DNA of 64,000 nt, taken from positions 8,115,501-8,179,500 of the forward strand of contig CM028922.1 in the NCBI GenBank assembly GCA_016801845.1, in the 5' to 3' direction. Source of the stretch: Polydactylus sextarius (lineage: Eukaryota > Chordata > Actinopteri > Polynemidae). The translations under genes and the position numbers were made by a program. Under the pieces are notes generated by a model, which had not been told where the DNA came from, searched no databases, and saw only the letters and a program-made list of their open reading frames with translations. Shown here one piece after another: positions 1-11,598 of the stretch; position 1 is the stretch's first letter, and every line of letters starts with the position of its first letter.

Positions 1-826
1 AAACCCCGTTCAACCATTCTCTGTCACCTTTAAATATAAATGCATGTTACATTATAGGCTGTGGAAATCTACCAAACGTGCAGACTTAACGAGAAAAAAT
101 GAGGTGGAAAGTGATCTGAACTTTTTGGTTCCTGTGTAAAAGTGATTCATGGCGCCATCCTCAGGTGGGCTTTGATGTCGCATACACACAACACCTTTAG
201 CACTTTTAACACAGTCATTTTTAACACAATTAAAATGTTTCAGCCGTTCTGTTTCTAACAGAACGTTTCAGCTCAACTTCGTGTACCTTCGTGTAACGTG
301 TTGCAAAAGCAGCTCAAACTTACACGTGGTGGATGACGACAGGAGGACGCTGGCGTGCTCTTTGTTTGCCTTCGTTTCCCGGTAACGCGCATGCGTACTC
401 GCGCTCATTATCACAGGTGCGATGACCTCATCCTCACACACACACACACACCTTACTGACCCAGAGCAGGTAGAGGTCGAGCTTTTATCGCGATACTGAA
501 ACAAAAAGAAATATCCGTTAGTGCCGTTATTGTCTTTACTGCTTTTTACAGTGTTTTGATAATTATTCGTGGCGCGAGGCAGCTGCCAATATCTAACAAC
601 AAAAGCTTTTGAAAGTTAAAAGACGTCACCTCGAACGCCTGAGTAGAATATAACGTACAGTAATTATTTCTGGAAACAGCCGCGTGTTTGTGGGATTTAT
701 GTTTCTTTCATTTTTTTTTTTTTTTTTATTGTAAATGACTATTTTAGTGTAAAGAGTTGATAACGTAGAACAACAGGTGTTTTTTCAACAGCCTAATGAG
801 TCTCTTTTCTACAGTAGCGGGATGAT
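1..826. other. 5' flank of the syntaxin-like gene
   Basis: I see no convincing coding exon here. The stretch has a short CA run near 438-452, a T-rich run near 709-729 and scattered CpGs between 250 and 600. It probably holds the promoter and/or a leader exon of the syntaxin-like gene. A polypyrimidine tract followed by two consecutive AG acceptors lies at 801-817, so the first coding stretch is preceded by an intron. The upstream exon may be here or left of the window; I could not find it. Confidence 0.5.
813..817 (+). other. Tandem NAGNAG splice acceptor
   Basis: A pyrimidine tract (about 801-811) is followed by CAG then TAG. Splicing at the first AG would put a TAG stop codon in the syntaxin frame. 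Splicing at the second AG (817) leaves an open frame that reads R-D-D-M-T-D before the family's MEDFF motif. The choice of acceptor therefore decides whether an upstream exon can add N-terminal residues or only 5' UTR. Confidence 0.5.
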
Positions 827-3800
827 ATGACAGATACAACAGAGAGCAGAGGCAAAATGGAGGACTTTTTCAAAACGGTAAATTTAACAAACCTCAACTT
901 TTTTTTTTTTTTTCTTGTTATTCAGTGACTTTATGTTTGAAGTAAGTGTTTATATATATGTCTGTGTGTGCGAAGGTGTGGGAGGTTAGAAGCCTCATTG
1001 AAAAACTCTCCCGTCAAACAGAGGAGGTGGAGAGCAGACATGGCGTCATCCTCTCTTCTACAAACCGAGACAAGAGTAAGTGCAGAGCATCTTTGTTTTA
1101 GTTTGATGACCTTAATATGTTTCCAAATGAGACAAAAGTAGAAACCTGATTCCTTCAATACTGTTCTGATGCGTTCAGAGATCAGTCCCCTCCTTCGGAG
1201 CAAACAACTGAAACGCTGCAAACAAACAAAGAGGACAGAACAAGCATAAAAAGCTCATCCTTTGACAAACACCTGTGTCTGTTTGTAGAGGGGGTATAAA
1301 GTAATGCATTGAAAATAAATGTTTACAGGTATAGAAAATGGTTATCTAGATTTGATATAATTTTACCTCTGCAATCAGTAGAGGGCACTGACAAAGCTGT
1401 TTTTTATTATAAGGCACATAGATGCATAATCCAACCATTGTTGAAATAATAACAATAAATTTTATTTTTAAGCGCTTTTACAGGTGCTCAAACACACTTT
1501 ACAACACATACATCAATTAACAATGTAAACTTGATTTAAAAATAAATTAAAAAGCACAAAATATGGGGCAATATGGGGACATAGACTACACATTAAAAGC
1601 TAATTTAATAAGGTGGGTTTTGAACATGATCTTGAAGGTAGGCAGGTGTGTGCAGAGGCGGATTGGTTTGGGCAGTGAGTTCCAAAAATGTTCATCATCT
1701 TTGTTAATATGCACCTTTGCTAAAATTATTACTTTTATGTGGACTTCTGTTGTTTTTAGGTGATAAAGACCAGCTGGAGCTGCTGAATAATGACATTAAG
1801 AAGAATGCCAGCTCAGTTCGAGCCAAGTTAAAATGTGAGTTTTTCTTTTTGCCTTTTCATATAATCACTGATTTATTGAGTTATTTACTGATATGTGCCT
1901 ACATACAGTTGTTTGTAACAGTGAAGAGGAACTGGGGCATCACACTTCCTCAATTCCCTGCACTCGATATTTCACATACGAAAGATTTAACTTGCAAATG
2001 GATTGAAAAGTACGGCGACTACTTTCCACTCACTGTCACAGAATAACAAAGAGAATTTAACCTTTGCCCTGAACAGATAGAAGAATCTTGACTTTCAGTA
2101 GCAGATTTTATTTCACCAAGATATTTTAAGATCTTTTTTGTGCCATTGTGATGGTCTCCTTTGAGTTTTAATTGAGGTTTTAACTCAGTCCTGTCTTATG
2201 TTCTTTTAGCAATGCAGAAGAACCTGCCTGTGGAGGAGAACGGTAAAAGTACCTCAGTAATCCAGCGTATAGAAAAGAACCAGGTGAGCCACTGTTTTAT
2301 TTTATGTAATGAGACAGGCGCAAAAAAAAGTGAACTCTTTCAATGGAATTTCCTCCCCCAGAGAAAAACATTTAAAACTAAAGGTTATTGTTATTCAAGA
2401 AAGGCCTTTATGCTCCTGAAAAAAAAAAATACTACCAACATATTGATTCTGTCTAATTACTAACTCGATAATCTATTCACCTTCCTTTTGCCAGCACTCA
2501 CACTTGACCCGGTGGTTTTCTGAAGTCATGCGGGGCTACCACAAGTCGCAAATAACCTTTAGAGAGAGATGCAAAGCACAAATTCAGAGACAGCTGGAGA
2601 TTGGTGAGTTGCCAAAAGCAAATGGTATAAAAACATAAACGCTGCTTCCACCCCTACTCTGCTCACAGTAGGTGTAAACAGACTTCATGTCACACAGTAC
2701 AATCTTATAAGAGCACAGCTATTGTATTTTAAGAAGGAATGAGCATCTGCTTGTGTGGTTGTAGATATAAATAGCTGTGTAGGTGTTTTTACTAAAAGCT
2801 TCAGGTAGAGACGCGTGTTGGGTATAATGTTGGACTGGTAATAGTATTTCTTTTTCATAGCTGCTTTGTTGGTTTGAGGAGAAACTTTCCACATTAGTGT
2901 TTTAGAATATTTGCTCTGTGTTTTATTGTTCGTTATTACACCTATTTGTCAAATCTGAAACTAACTAGTGTGCAATATGTTTTGTTTAAAAATTGTGTTG
3001 ATGCATTTTCCTGAATGTAACTGATAATCTGACTTAATTTTACTTAAACTATAATTTAAATGGAGATCTGCAGCCGTTAAGTCACACTCAACTATCCTTT
3101 ATCCCTTTATGCAGGTGTGTGTGTGTGTTTTTTTTTTTTTTTGTTTTTTTTTTGTTTTTTTAAATCTTTTGATTGCTCTAAATGCGTCAAGGTAGCATTT
3201 TGCCTTCAGATTACACACACGATGTGATTTACAGCAGTAGCGTACCTAATTGATTATAGTTCGGAGTAAATGGCGTATTGGTAGAGAAGAGGTGTAATTA
3301 CACCATCCTGTGGTGAATGTTTGAAATTGCATGGTATTATGTACATAAAACTCTGTGCAATGGAAGCACACATTTGTTTGCTTATTATTTGGATTTAAAA
3401 TGTGAATAACATTTTATTAAAGTGGATATCAGTCATTGTTTGGCAGTCACCTCTTTTAAAACCCCCTTTTTTTTTTTCTTTGTCATTTTTCAGTGGATAA
3501 AGTGACCACAGATGAAGAGCTGGAGGAAATGCTGCATCGCGACAATCTTACTATCTTCATATCTAATGTAGGTAGATTTTCATTCAGTTTGAGACTACAA
3601 AAATGATAAACAATACTTACTCCGGCCTCATGTAGTTTGTGTAGTTGTGTTTGTGTTGTTGGTCACTTGGATGTGCTGGTAGATTGTAATCTGAAGCTCT
3701 GTGTTGACTGGAAACAACATTTGGTGCATTTTTTTTTCTTTCACAGATCAACCCTGGCACTCGGGTTTCAAGCGAAGCTCTGAGCGAGATCGAATCTCGT

Positions 3801-4190
3801 CATCAGGATATCATCTGCCTCGAGTCCAGCATCAAAGAGCTACATGAGATATTTGCTGACACTGCAATACTGTTGGAGATTCAGGTAAGATAGATGCCGC
3901 ATTCAGAAAATGAACATACAAGTAAATACTTCAGTTGTAAGACCAAGTTGTGACTGGTTTTCATTATGTTTTGATTCAAACAGGGGGAGTTGATCAACAA
4001 CATAGAAAAGAATGTGATGAGTGCTGCGGAGTATGTAGAAACATCCAAAGCAGAAACCAATAAAGCAGTCACGTACAAGAAAAACCCATACAAAATCGCA
4101 TCCTTCCCGAGCTTATTCAAATCCTTTAGGAAGCAAAAAGCTGCTAAAACCGCAGCTGATCAAAACACATCAGACTTAAACCTCAACTGA
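827..4190 (+). CDS. Syntaxin-type Qa-SNARE (syntaxin 2/3-like), no transmembrane anchor
   Basis: Exons: 827-877, 976-1075, 1760-1834, 2210-2283, 2495-2603, 3494-3567, 3747-3884, 3984-4190. Together they are 828 nt, an intact 275-residue frame with GT-AG introns. Internal sizes of 100, 75, 74, 109, 74 and 138 nt match the pattern I recall for the syntaxin 1/2/3 family. The N-terminal part reads as the Habc bundle (MEDFF near residue 11; QRQLEI ends exon 5). The SNARE motif covers about residues 177-238, with the zero-layer Gln at about 207, the last codon of exon 7. Such proteins act as target-membrane SNAREs in vesicle fusion. Unusually, the last exon runs past the usual splice point into NPYKIAS and a Lys/Arg/Phe-rich tail. 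There is no membrane helix and no Cys cluster like those of syntaxin 11 or 19. The start at 827 is uncertain: an acceptor at 813-817 suggests an upstream exon, perhaps carrying the Munc18-binding N-peptide. The exact paralogue is not resolved. Confidence 0.88.
1440..1700. repeat. Dispersed teleost repeat fragment in syntaxin-like intron 2
   Basis: The AAGCGCTTTTACAGGTGCTC stretch, followed by a run resembling GTGGGTTTTGAACATGATCT and a TGAGTTCCAAA end, looks like an interspersed repeat that I recall from many fish genomes. The family was not determined. It lies wholly inside the 684-bp intron 1076-1759 and has no intact coding capacity. Confidence 0.4.
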
Positions 4191-4396
4191 TCTCCAGAAC
4201 CTGTTTGAACACTGACTGCACCAACGATCTTGATCAACATCAAAGCCTGAGGCCCAACGAAACACCCTTCATCTGACTACAGAACAGTGCCTGTTTGCCA
4301 CCTCCGACGCCTTCTTTCTAGAGGATAATGAGGAAGCTGTTATTTTTAACTTTAAAAGTGAATTTATATATGAACTGCTATAATATTGCCTGTCAA

Positions 4397-4402
4397 ATTA
4401 AA
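4397..4402 (+). terminator. Possible polyadenylation signal of the syntaxin-like gene
   Basis: ATTAAA lies about 207 bp after the stop codon. A second one, near 4814, could serve a longer 3' UTR. I cannot tell which is used. Confidence 0.4.
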
Positions 4403-6100
4403 GTGCCAACTAAGGCTGTCAATCAGCCTTGCAACCCTGCTTGTGAGCCTATACCTGTGGACTGTTAGAACAAATGCAGCAGAGGACCAAAAACCAGAAT
4501 TTTAACTTCGTTTCAGCGTTTATTGACTCTGTTTTGCCTCATAAAAATGAGAAACTGCCTCATTTCCATAACAGCAATTAAACTGGTAAACACAATCTTA
4601 CGTCTCATACATACACTCTGAACTGGTGTTCCTCTTAGTGGCCAGTAGGTGGCAGGACAACATCAGATGTGACTCTGAGCAAGGATCGTTTGCTCCCTCT
4701 CTGCAGCCCTGCTGGTTTTTTTCTTTAATAGTGTGTGGTTGTACTAATGCTGTGTAATGTCATGTTGTCTAATGTGATCTGTGGTGATAAACTGTAAGGT
4801 TAAGCTAATGCTGAATTAAATCTGCTGTGTGTGTTTAAATTGTCTATTTGTTATCAGTGTTTCAGTTCTTGAAGTGAATGAAAGGGTAAATCAGGATTGC
4901 AGTAACTACACATACCAAGATCAAGTGACAAATATGGTTTATGCTTGATATTATTCTTCATGTAGCCCCATCATTAGCCTTATCAGTACTTTGTGTTCAG
5001 TGCAATTAGTTAATGTTAGCATGCTAATGTGCTAAACAAAGATTGTAAACATTGTTTGCATGACACCTTGACTCCCATAAGTAACACTTAGTTTGGACTG
5101 GAGCACTTCCATCTTGATCTCCTCACACTTTTTCCATTAACTTATCCACAATGTGTTTACGTCCTTAAATGTCTCCTACTGCCACTGGAGCTTTTGAGTG
5201 TTGTATCACTTAAGATAAAAGCATCTGCTAAGTGACTAAATGTAAATGTGATGTAAATACGCATGAGGACGGTGTCACAAAGTTCCATTACGCAGCCCAA
5301 AAGTTTACCAGAAAACAGTACCTATTAGATAACAGGGAAAACCCAACAAGAAGAGTCACCTTCAGTTGACATCAGGGGCCCAAATTACTCAACGGTGTGA
5401 AACTGGGCGTAGAAATAGTGAATAGGTTATATTGAATGATATACATTATCTTTATACTGATCAACCTATTCAGTGACACACAACAATATCCCGTAGAAGG
5501 GCCATTGAGATAACTGATGATAGGACTGAAGCATTTTATCAAGGAATAAGGTTAATTTAATCATTTAGATTAATTTGTATTGGTTAACAGTGATGCCAGG
5601 AAAGACCGCTTTTATTTGATTATATAGTAATATATTTATTATGATCCCATCCTCACTTATCCAGGGCTCTCCTCCAATTTGTCCAAAAGGACATACAGAT
5701 AGGCTGTTAGTAACACTCATATATTTATTTATAGCTGCTTAAAATGACCAATTTGGTTTGTTGTGATCTGACCGGAGTGGAAGATAGGAAAAAACTAAGC
5801 AAGATGAGCCTTTTTCCTGCATTGAAGGAACACTGCCAGTATGAACCCATTGACTTATCTCTCATACTGTGCATCTCTCTCTCTCTCTCTCTGCCCTCCT
5901 CCTCCTCCTCCTCCTCCTCTCTCTGCCTCTCAGATAAGATTTCACAGCACCTTTGCTCTTTGCTTAAACCACTGATTTCCAAATTGGAAATTGAATAAGA
6001 AGAATAGGAATTTAAAAAATGAGGATGACAATGTAATATTAGGAAAGACAAAGAAAGGGAAGAAATACATGAGGAAAAAAAGGATGGAAAAATTAAACAG
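4403..6100. other. Intergenic region between the syntaxin-like gene and pgam2
   Basis: I see no gene. Around 4980-5060 there is a TTAGCATGCTAA-type palindromic stretch that resembles a dispersed fish repeat. A CT/CTC simple repeat lies at about 5873-5928. The open frames here come from that low-complexity DNA and have no recognisable domains. Confidence 0.5.
5873..5928. repeat. (CT)n/(CTC)n microsatellite
   Basis: A run of CT dinucleotides passes into CTC trinucleotides. It is polypyrimidine on this strand. Confidence 0.9.
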
Positions 6101-6124
6101 ACACAGACCTAAATAAAAAGTTTC

Positions 6125-6130
6125 TTTATT
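6125..6130 (-). terminator. pgam2 polyadenylation signal
   Basis: TTTATT on the + strand is AATAAA on the pgam2 strand. It lies about 315 bp beyond the stop codon, a typical 3' UTR length for this gene family. Confidence 0.6.
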
Positions 6131-6443
6131 GGTTGTGCCAGGGTGGTGGGGCCCTCAAAACAGGGCTTGACCACAATTTAAAAGGGCTGAGTGTTGTGTG
6201 TGGCTAAATAAACTGTAAGGTCAGGCCGTCTGCTCACATTGACAGGTCATCCGTCTGTCTCTCATTTAAACAAACAAGGCTAATGTGCTGAAAATGGCCC
6301 GTCTCCAAAAGAACCATTAAGCATTTCCCCTGTTGGAATGGACTACAAGGATGGATAGATGGATGGGAGGAAAAGTCAGAAGGACATAAGGGGAACAGTC
6401 ACTTTTTCTGCCTCCTCATGGACAATTCCAGGGCACTTTTTTT

Positions 6444-8068
6444 TTACTTCTTGGCTTTACCCTGGGCAGCCACAGCCGCCATGGCCTTCTTTACGGTTTC
6501 TTCATCGCCGAGGAAAGACATGGGCTTGACTGGCTTCAGGTTGGCGTCCAGCTCATACACAATTGGGATTCCTGTAGGCAGATTCAGCTCCATGATGGCT
6601 GCATCAGACATGCCTGGAGAGATGGGTGGATAAATCAGACAGGAAGACATACAGATCAGCAGACAGAACAGAGGCAATGTAACTGATACAATGTAAAAGT
6701 GTCTGGAGCCCAGCTAAGCATACAGGAAGGACAACGATCTTACATAATAAAAGTAGGGCAGGTTCCTTTCCATCCAACTGTATTTTAAGTAATCAAAGCG
6801 ATCTGTAACATATATGAAACGTGATCTACTTCTGTCTTTCATTCTTAGGATGGAATTTACTTTTGCCCTTGAGGCTCTTTGGGCTGTATAACTCCCCCTT
6901 ATATATGTCTGACCACTCCTTGAAAAAGTACAACCTTTCTACATAAAGGTCATGACTGTAACGGGAACCAAGCTCATGACCCTCTACCCTGTCCCTGAGC
7001 TGTAGTGCAAGAGTCCTGGCATGCTATTTATACACGCTGTAATCCACAACTAACTGTGTGTGTGTGTGTGTGTGAGTGTGTGGTTACGTGTGTGTCTGTG
7101 GTATTATCTAGGGTTTGGCCTTGTATGAAAATGCAATGAAATCAGTCTCTTTCCAAACTAAAAACCTTAATTCAATTTCATTTCACTTTTCCACCTCTAC
7201 ATATTACTGCAGCACTTTTCCTCTTCATTGTTCTTTTTTTTTTTTTTTTTTTTGTCCATCCACTCGCTGCAATGCTCACCCTCCAAGTGCTTGACAATGC
7301 CACGGAGGCTGTTGCCATGGGCGGCGATGATAACGTTCTTTCCAGCTTTGATTTCAGGAGCAATGACGTCGTTCCAGAAAGGCAGGGCACGGGCGATGGT
7401 GTCCTTCAGTGACTCACATGTGGGCAGCTCGCCGGGCTTCAGGCCCTTATAGCGCCGGGACTGGAGGTAGTGAGAACAGAAGAAGTTAGTCTACTCCCAC
7501 AACTCATAGATGTTGCATAACTGACTTGAGGCCAAAAGTTGCTTTTTTAATTGGTTGGAGCTGCTGATTAATTAGTAAGAAAAATCATATGAATGCTTTG
7601 CTGTCCCCAAATGAATTAGCTCCTCTTTTCCTTTAGTTTGGGATGTCTCACCTCACTGATGATTTTGTGGTAAGGGTGATCGTGGTCCATGGGTGGAGGT
7701 GGGATGTCAAATGAACGACGCCAGATTTTCACCTGCTCCTCACCGTGCTTTTCAGCTGTCTCTGCCTTATTGAGACCGGTGAGGCCTCCGTAGTGGCGCT
7801 CGTTCAGACGCCAGGTACGGATCACGGGCAGCCACATCTGGTCCGTTCCCTCCATGATGGTCCACAGAGTCTTGACGGCGCGTTTGAGCACGGAGGTGTA
7901 GCAGATGTCAAACTTGAGGCCTGCATCTTTGATAGCCTGAGCTCCACGTTTGGCCTCCTCCACGCCCTTCTCGCTGAGGTCAGCATCGAACCAGCCACAG
8001 AAGCGGTTCTCCTGGTTCCAGGCGCTCTCACCGTGGCGGACAATAACCAAACGATGCACGGCAGTCAT
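6444..8068 (-). CDS. pgam2: Phosphoglycerate mutase 2 (muscle form)
   Basis: Exons on the minus strand: 8068-7652 (417 nt), 7460-7280 (181 nt), 6613-6444 (170 nt), giving 255 residues with clean splice sites. The enzyme interconverts 3- and 2-phosphoglycerate in glycolysis, using 2,3-bisphosphoglycerate. The RHGES motif carries the phosphorylated His12, Glu90 lies in the LNERHYGG motif, and the second catalytic His187 is in AAHGNSLRG. The C-terminal AAQGKAKK is kept. The residues ENRFCGWFDADLSEKG, and YKGLKPGELPTCESL after the first splice, favour the muscle PGAM2 form over PGAM1. Length is close to the human protein, which I recall as 253 residues. The promoter has a TATA box and a nearby CACCTG E-box, which would fit muscle expression. 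No coding damage is seen. Confidence 0.97.
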
Positions 8069-8187
8069 GCTTACAGCGTTTCTCCTCAGTCAGTCTACCT
8101 TAAACCAAACGCAAAGCCCTCAGCCCTTCTAAGTTGTGCACACACACTGGCTGACAACAACAGTGAGCCCAGGGCTACATACCACAC

Positions 8188-8196
8188 TCTTTTTAT
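8188..8196 (-). promoter_or_regulatory. pgam2: pgam2 TATA box
   Basis: On the minus strand this reads TATAAAAAG. It lies about 120 bp upstream of the start codon, so transcription would begin near 8160. A CAGGTG/CACCTG E-box near 8246-8251 lies about 50 bp further upstream and could bind muscle bHLH factors; that role is inferred. Confidence 0.65.
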
Positions 8197-8269
8197 AGCA
8201 GCGTGTACAGTGGCAGAGCATGGCAGACAGGCCTCCTTCATTCTCCACCTGTGAGAAGCATCTGTAAAC

Positions 8270-9900
8270 TGATAGACATACAGTAACAGCCAATAGAAGC
8301 AGATCTCTGGTTGGCTGGTGGGACATACGCTGGCTGCGAAGGCCAGAGGTCAGGTATTAGGCCAAAATAGCAACATGACTTTTAAAATGAGATCTGTGGA
8401 ACAAAAGTTTAAAGATCAGAGTTAGCTGCAAAAAGTCACAGCTTCATCACTGTGAGAGAGAAAGAAACTACAGCTCATTAAACACTAAAGAGGTGGTACG
8501 TTTAGTAAATATTACCTGTATTTACATGGTATTTGTTATGTGCAACAACACAGGTCTGCTCGGTGTCACAGATAGGGGAAGGGGAAACTGCCAAAACATG
8601 GCTGAATTAAGAGCTGCAGATAGAATCATCTGCTTTCTGTTACTGTACTTGTAGCTGCCTGTGCCAACACCACAGCTGTCCCCACTCCCTCAGCCAATGG
8701 TAAAGAGGCAGTAGAAAAAAGTAATAAAGTACGTTTGTCCATTAAAGAAAAGCATCCCCAGTTTATAGTCTATGAGTCTATATCCTGAATTATAAAGGTA
8801 CAACCCCGTCAAAGCACTCACACAAGCATCAAATCATCATTCAATCACGGTTAAATCGTTCAAATAAGACATGTATAGTGTTATTTCTGTCTGTCACCTC
8901 TAGGAGCTGCTCTAGTATCATTTTCACACATGATGTCACGTTTCACACTGTTAGTGTGATTGACCAAAGGTGGTATTTTTTATCATAAACTTATAAGTTT
9001 TAGCAGGGAAAATTGTAGAGATGCTGCATATTTATACAATGTTATTTGTCTTAGCAGTGTATAACCACAAGCCAAAAAAATGAATTCTCACTACTGCTGC
9101 AATATCCTTTTAATACAGTCTGTTTAATCATTCAAGCTATTGTGAGTCTTGAGTTGAGAAAAAAACAACTGGAAATATTATATCCCACTGAGACAAATAG
9201 CCAAAGCCAAAATATTCTGCAGTATCCTTCATGAAATTTAATGTTGAGAAGCAGAGGTAGCACTGAATCTCACAGGACAGAGAGGAAAAAATGCTGATGG
9301 AAGTTTGGAAACTGAGCCACAGAACCAAAGATGAAGCTGTCAAGCAATCAGTCACACTGTGATAAATATATACATAAAGAGAAAAATAATAGTCCACAAA
9401 TGTAGTATTAACAGAAGACTGATGCCAATTTGCATTATATGTTCATGGAAATAGGATGAGGGTTTGAGTTATTTTTACTGTAAAAAAAAAAAAAAAACAA
9501 ATAGAAACTATCAAGAGTAGGAAATATAGCTTAAATAAGTTAATACTGAACATGTATTCACCAACACCCACAAACATAAGTCATAGTGGTGGTTTATCTG
9601 TATGTTTTTATGTTTTTTCTGCCCCCTAGTCCCAAAATAAATGAATGCAACTTTCACAATAAAATAAAAATAGCAAATAAAAAAAGAAAGAAAGAAAATG
9701 TCATTAGAAGCCATGAAATATAGTTTTCATGTTTTTCTTAGGTGTGTAATTCCATCATCAGTTTAGCATTGATACTGAAAGTTACTACAAATGTTAACAG
9801 TAATATTTTGAGGATTTATGGTCATGAGAATAAACAATAACAACAACCTAGAAATTGTCACTCTAAGTGAGATAATTTATCTGGGAAAAAAAAAGTTAAC
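8270..9900. other. Intergenic region left of the Cys-rich candidate exon
   Basis: I see no supported gene or mobile element. The sequence is AT-rich, with an A-run at about 9481-9497. Confidence 0.5.
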
Positions 9901-9934
9901 AGTGTGCTTTCTCTGTTTCATTTACCTGGGTCCT

Positions 9935-10075
9935 GTAAGCATCTTGTGTGCCAAAAATCGCCCCGGTGCAGATTGTCAGACTGCTGTTACGGTGGGAAAA
10001 AGTGTACACAAGGGAGATTGTGTGATCACAACTGTTACGATGACTCAGCCTGCAGCAAAGTCCATGCAGCTCCTG
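9935..10075 (+). other. Candidate cysteine-rich exon (unassigned)
   Basis: A frame running from about 9904 to a perfect GTAAGT donor (about 10075) encodes nine cysteines within about 41 residues, including DCCYGGKKC and LCDHNCYDD. A pyrimidine-rich stretch precedes it and would fit an acceptor near 9930-9940, but the exact border is unclear. The spacing recalls small secreted or somatomedin-B-like Cys-rich modules, but I do not recognise the family. No partner exon was found before nefl. It could be an isolated relic exon or chance. Confidence 0.25.
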
Positions 10076-10216
10076 TAAGTCTCCCCTCCCCTCCACCCCC
10101 ACCTCTTACTGCCTTTCCTCCCTTCTGTTTGGGCACAGCACCGCCTGTACGTATTGGGGGCCTCTGCTGCATAGGCAAGTTACTGGAGTGGATCATGCAT
10201 ATGCACGCACACGACG

Positions 10217-10218
<2 letters not shown>

Positions 10219-10257
<39 letters not shown>

Positions 10258-10407
10258 ACACATACTCACACAAACTCACGAGCATACACACAGATATTGC
10301 TGCAAAGCACTGCAATACACTTCATTAATGTGTGGAGCTCAAAAGCAAGATGAATCTGTGAGCATAAACTTCACCGAGCCTCTGCATACTGTACCTGCAC
10401 AAATACA

Positions 10408-10440
<33 letters not shown>
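10219..10440. repeat. (CA)n and (TC)n microsatellites
   Basis: CA repeats run at about 10219-10256 and TC repeats at about 10411-10440, separated by non-repetitive sequence. Confidence 0.9.
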
Positions 10441-10446
<6 letters not shown>

Positions 10447-11459
10447 GTAAAGAAAATGCATGTCAGCAACTATGTATAATTGACCTGCCAGGATATCTGT
10501 GCTGCAGATGAAAGGGACAGAATTAAAAGAAATATCTGACAAAAAGATAAAAATGAAAACATCTCTATTACACATAAAGTTAACATGGTTATGATGCAAT
10601 AAGCTACGCATAAAGTTGAGTATTATATACCCATATTTATCACATTTTGTACAGACAATGCCACGTACAAGGAACATATAAGGTGAACAATATATTACAT
10701 ACTAGTTTCAAGTAATGACAGACACAGACATCAAAGTAATATATTCACAATATTTCTACTATTTCAGTGTCTACATCTGCTGACCACTATTTACAGTGTC
10801 TCTAACATGTCACCTCTCACACTCTGTTTGGGTGGGATTTTATCATTGCAGGTCTTTTGAGGTCATGGTTGTAGTTCTGCTCTTCACCACAAGGAGAGAT
10901 GCTGTGTCACGATTGTAAAAAAAAAAAAATTCAGGACACCCCCCACTTATCCCTCTCGCATCTCCCTCTCTCTCTCTCCTGCAGTGAGGATTAAGTGTGT
11001 TTCAGGCATGTTTTGGAAAACCCTGGTAAAAGAAAATCTTTTACCAGTCATGTGCAGCATTACTGAGGTTAATATCAATACAAGGCTGAGGTTTTTGTTA
11101 AAACGATGATGATGATGTGCTATATTCATTGATCTGAATGCATTTGTGTTTTAGTTGCACTGTTAAGCAAACTGTGATAAATGTGCTTCATAAATCTGTC
11201 AGATGCAAAACTTCAGTTTGATTGAACATTGTTCAATCAATTCAAGTCAAGTCCAGGACAAGACAGAAGAAGCTTTATAGATTCATAAAATATAATATTT
11301 CTACATCCTTCTCTCCATCTTTAACTCTCACTCTCTTCCCTCCTAAACTCGTTCCCATGCTTCCGCTCAGTCTCATTTCTTGCTGTTGCAGTGTAAGCCT
11401 ATCGAGCCTGCATTGTCAGAGTCTGGGGAAAGCGCTTGCGTCAGAGCTCGCTGTACTGC
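10441..11459. other. nefl upstream region
   Basis: I see no gene. The part nearest nefl (about 11380-11459) includes a TGCGTCAG element resembling a CRE/AP-1 site about 20 bp upstream of the TATA box. A role in nefl expression is inferred. Confidence 0.45.
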
Positions 11460-11466
11460 TATAAAA
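11460..11466 (+). promoter_or_regulatory. nefl: nefl TATA box
   Basis: TATAAAA lies about 139 bp before the nefl start codon. It implies a 5' leader of roughly 110 nt and rules out the longer open frame that begins upstream of it. Confidence 0.7.
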
Positions 11467-11598
11467 GAGCAGGCTGCTGCAGCAGCAAGCAGTCGAGGCT
11501 TAAACCTGAGCCTGAGTTCACCTCCCCACTCACACACACACTCACACACACAGAGGAGAGGGAGAGCAGCTTGTCCTCCCCACCACCACCACTCAGCC

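Noticed and set aside
7745..8254. 169-codon + strand frame over pgam2 exon 1
   Set aside because: It is the antisense of a clearly conserved enzyme exon and runs through the pgam2 promoter.
11380..11598. N-terminal extension of the nefl open frame starting at 11380
   Set aside because: A TATA box at 11460 lies inside it and the family protein begins with MSS at 11599, so the upstream part is promoter and leader.
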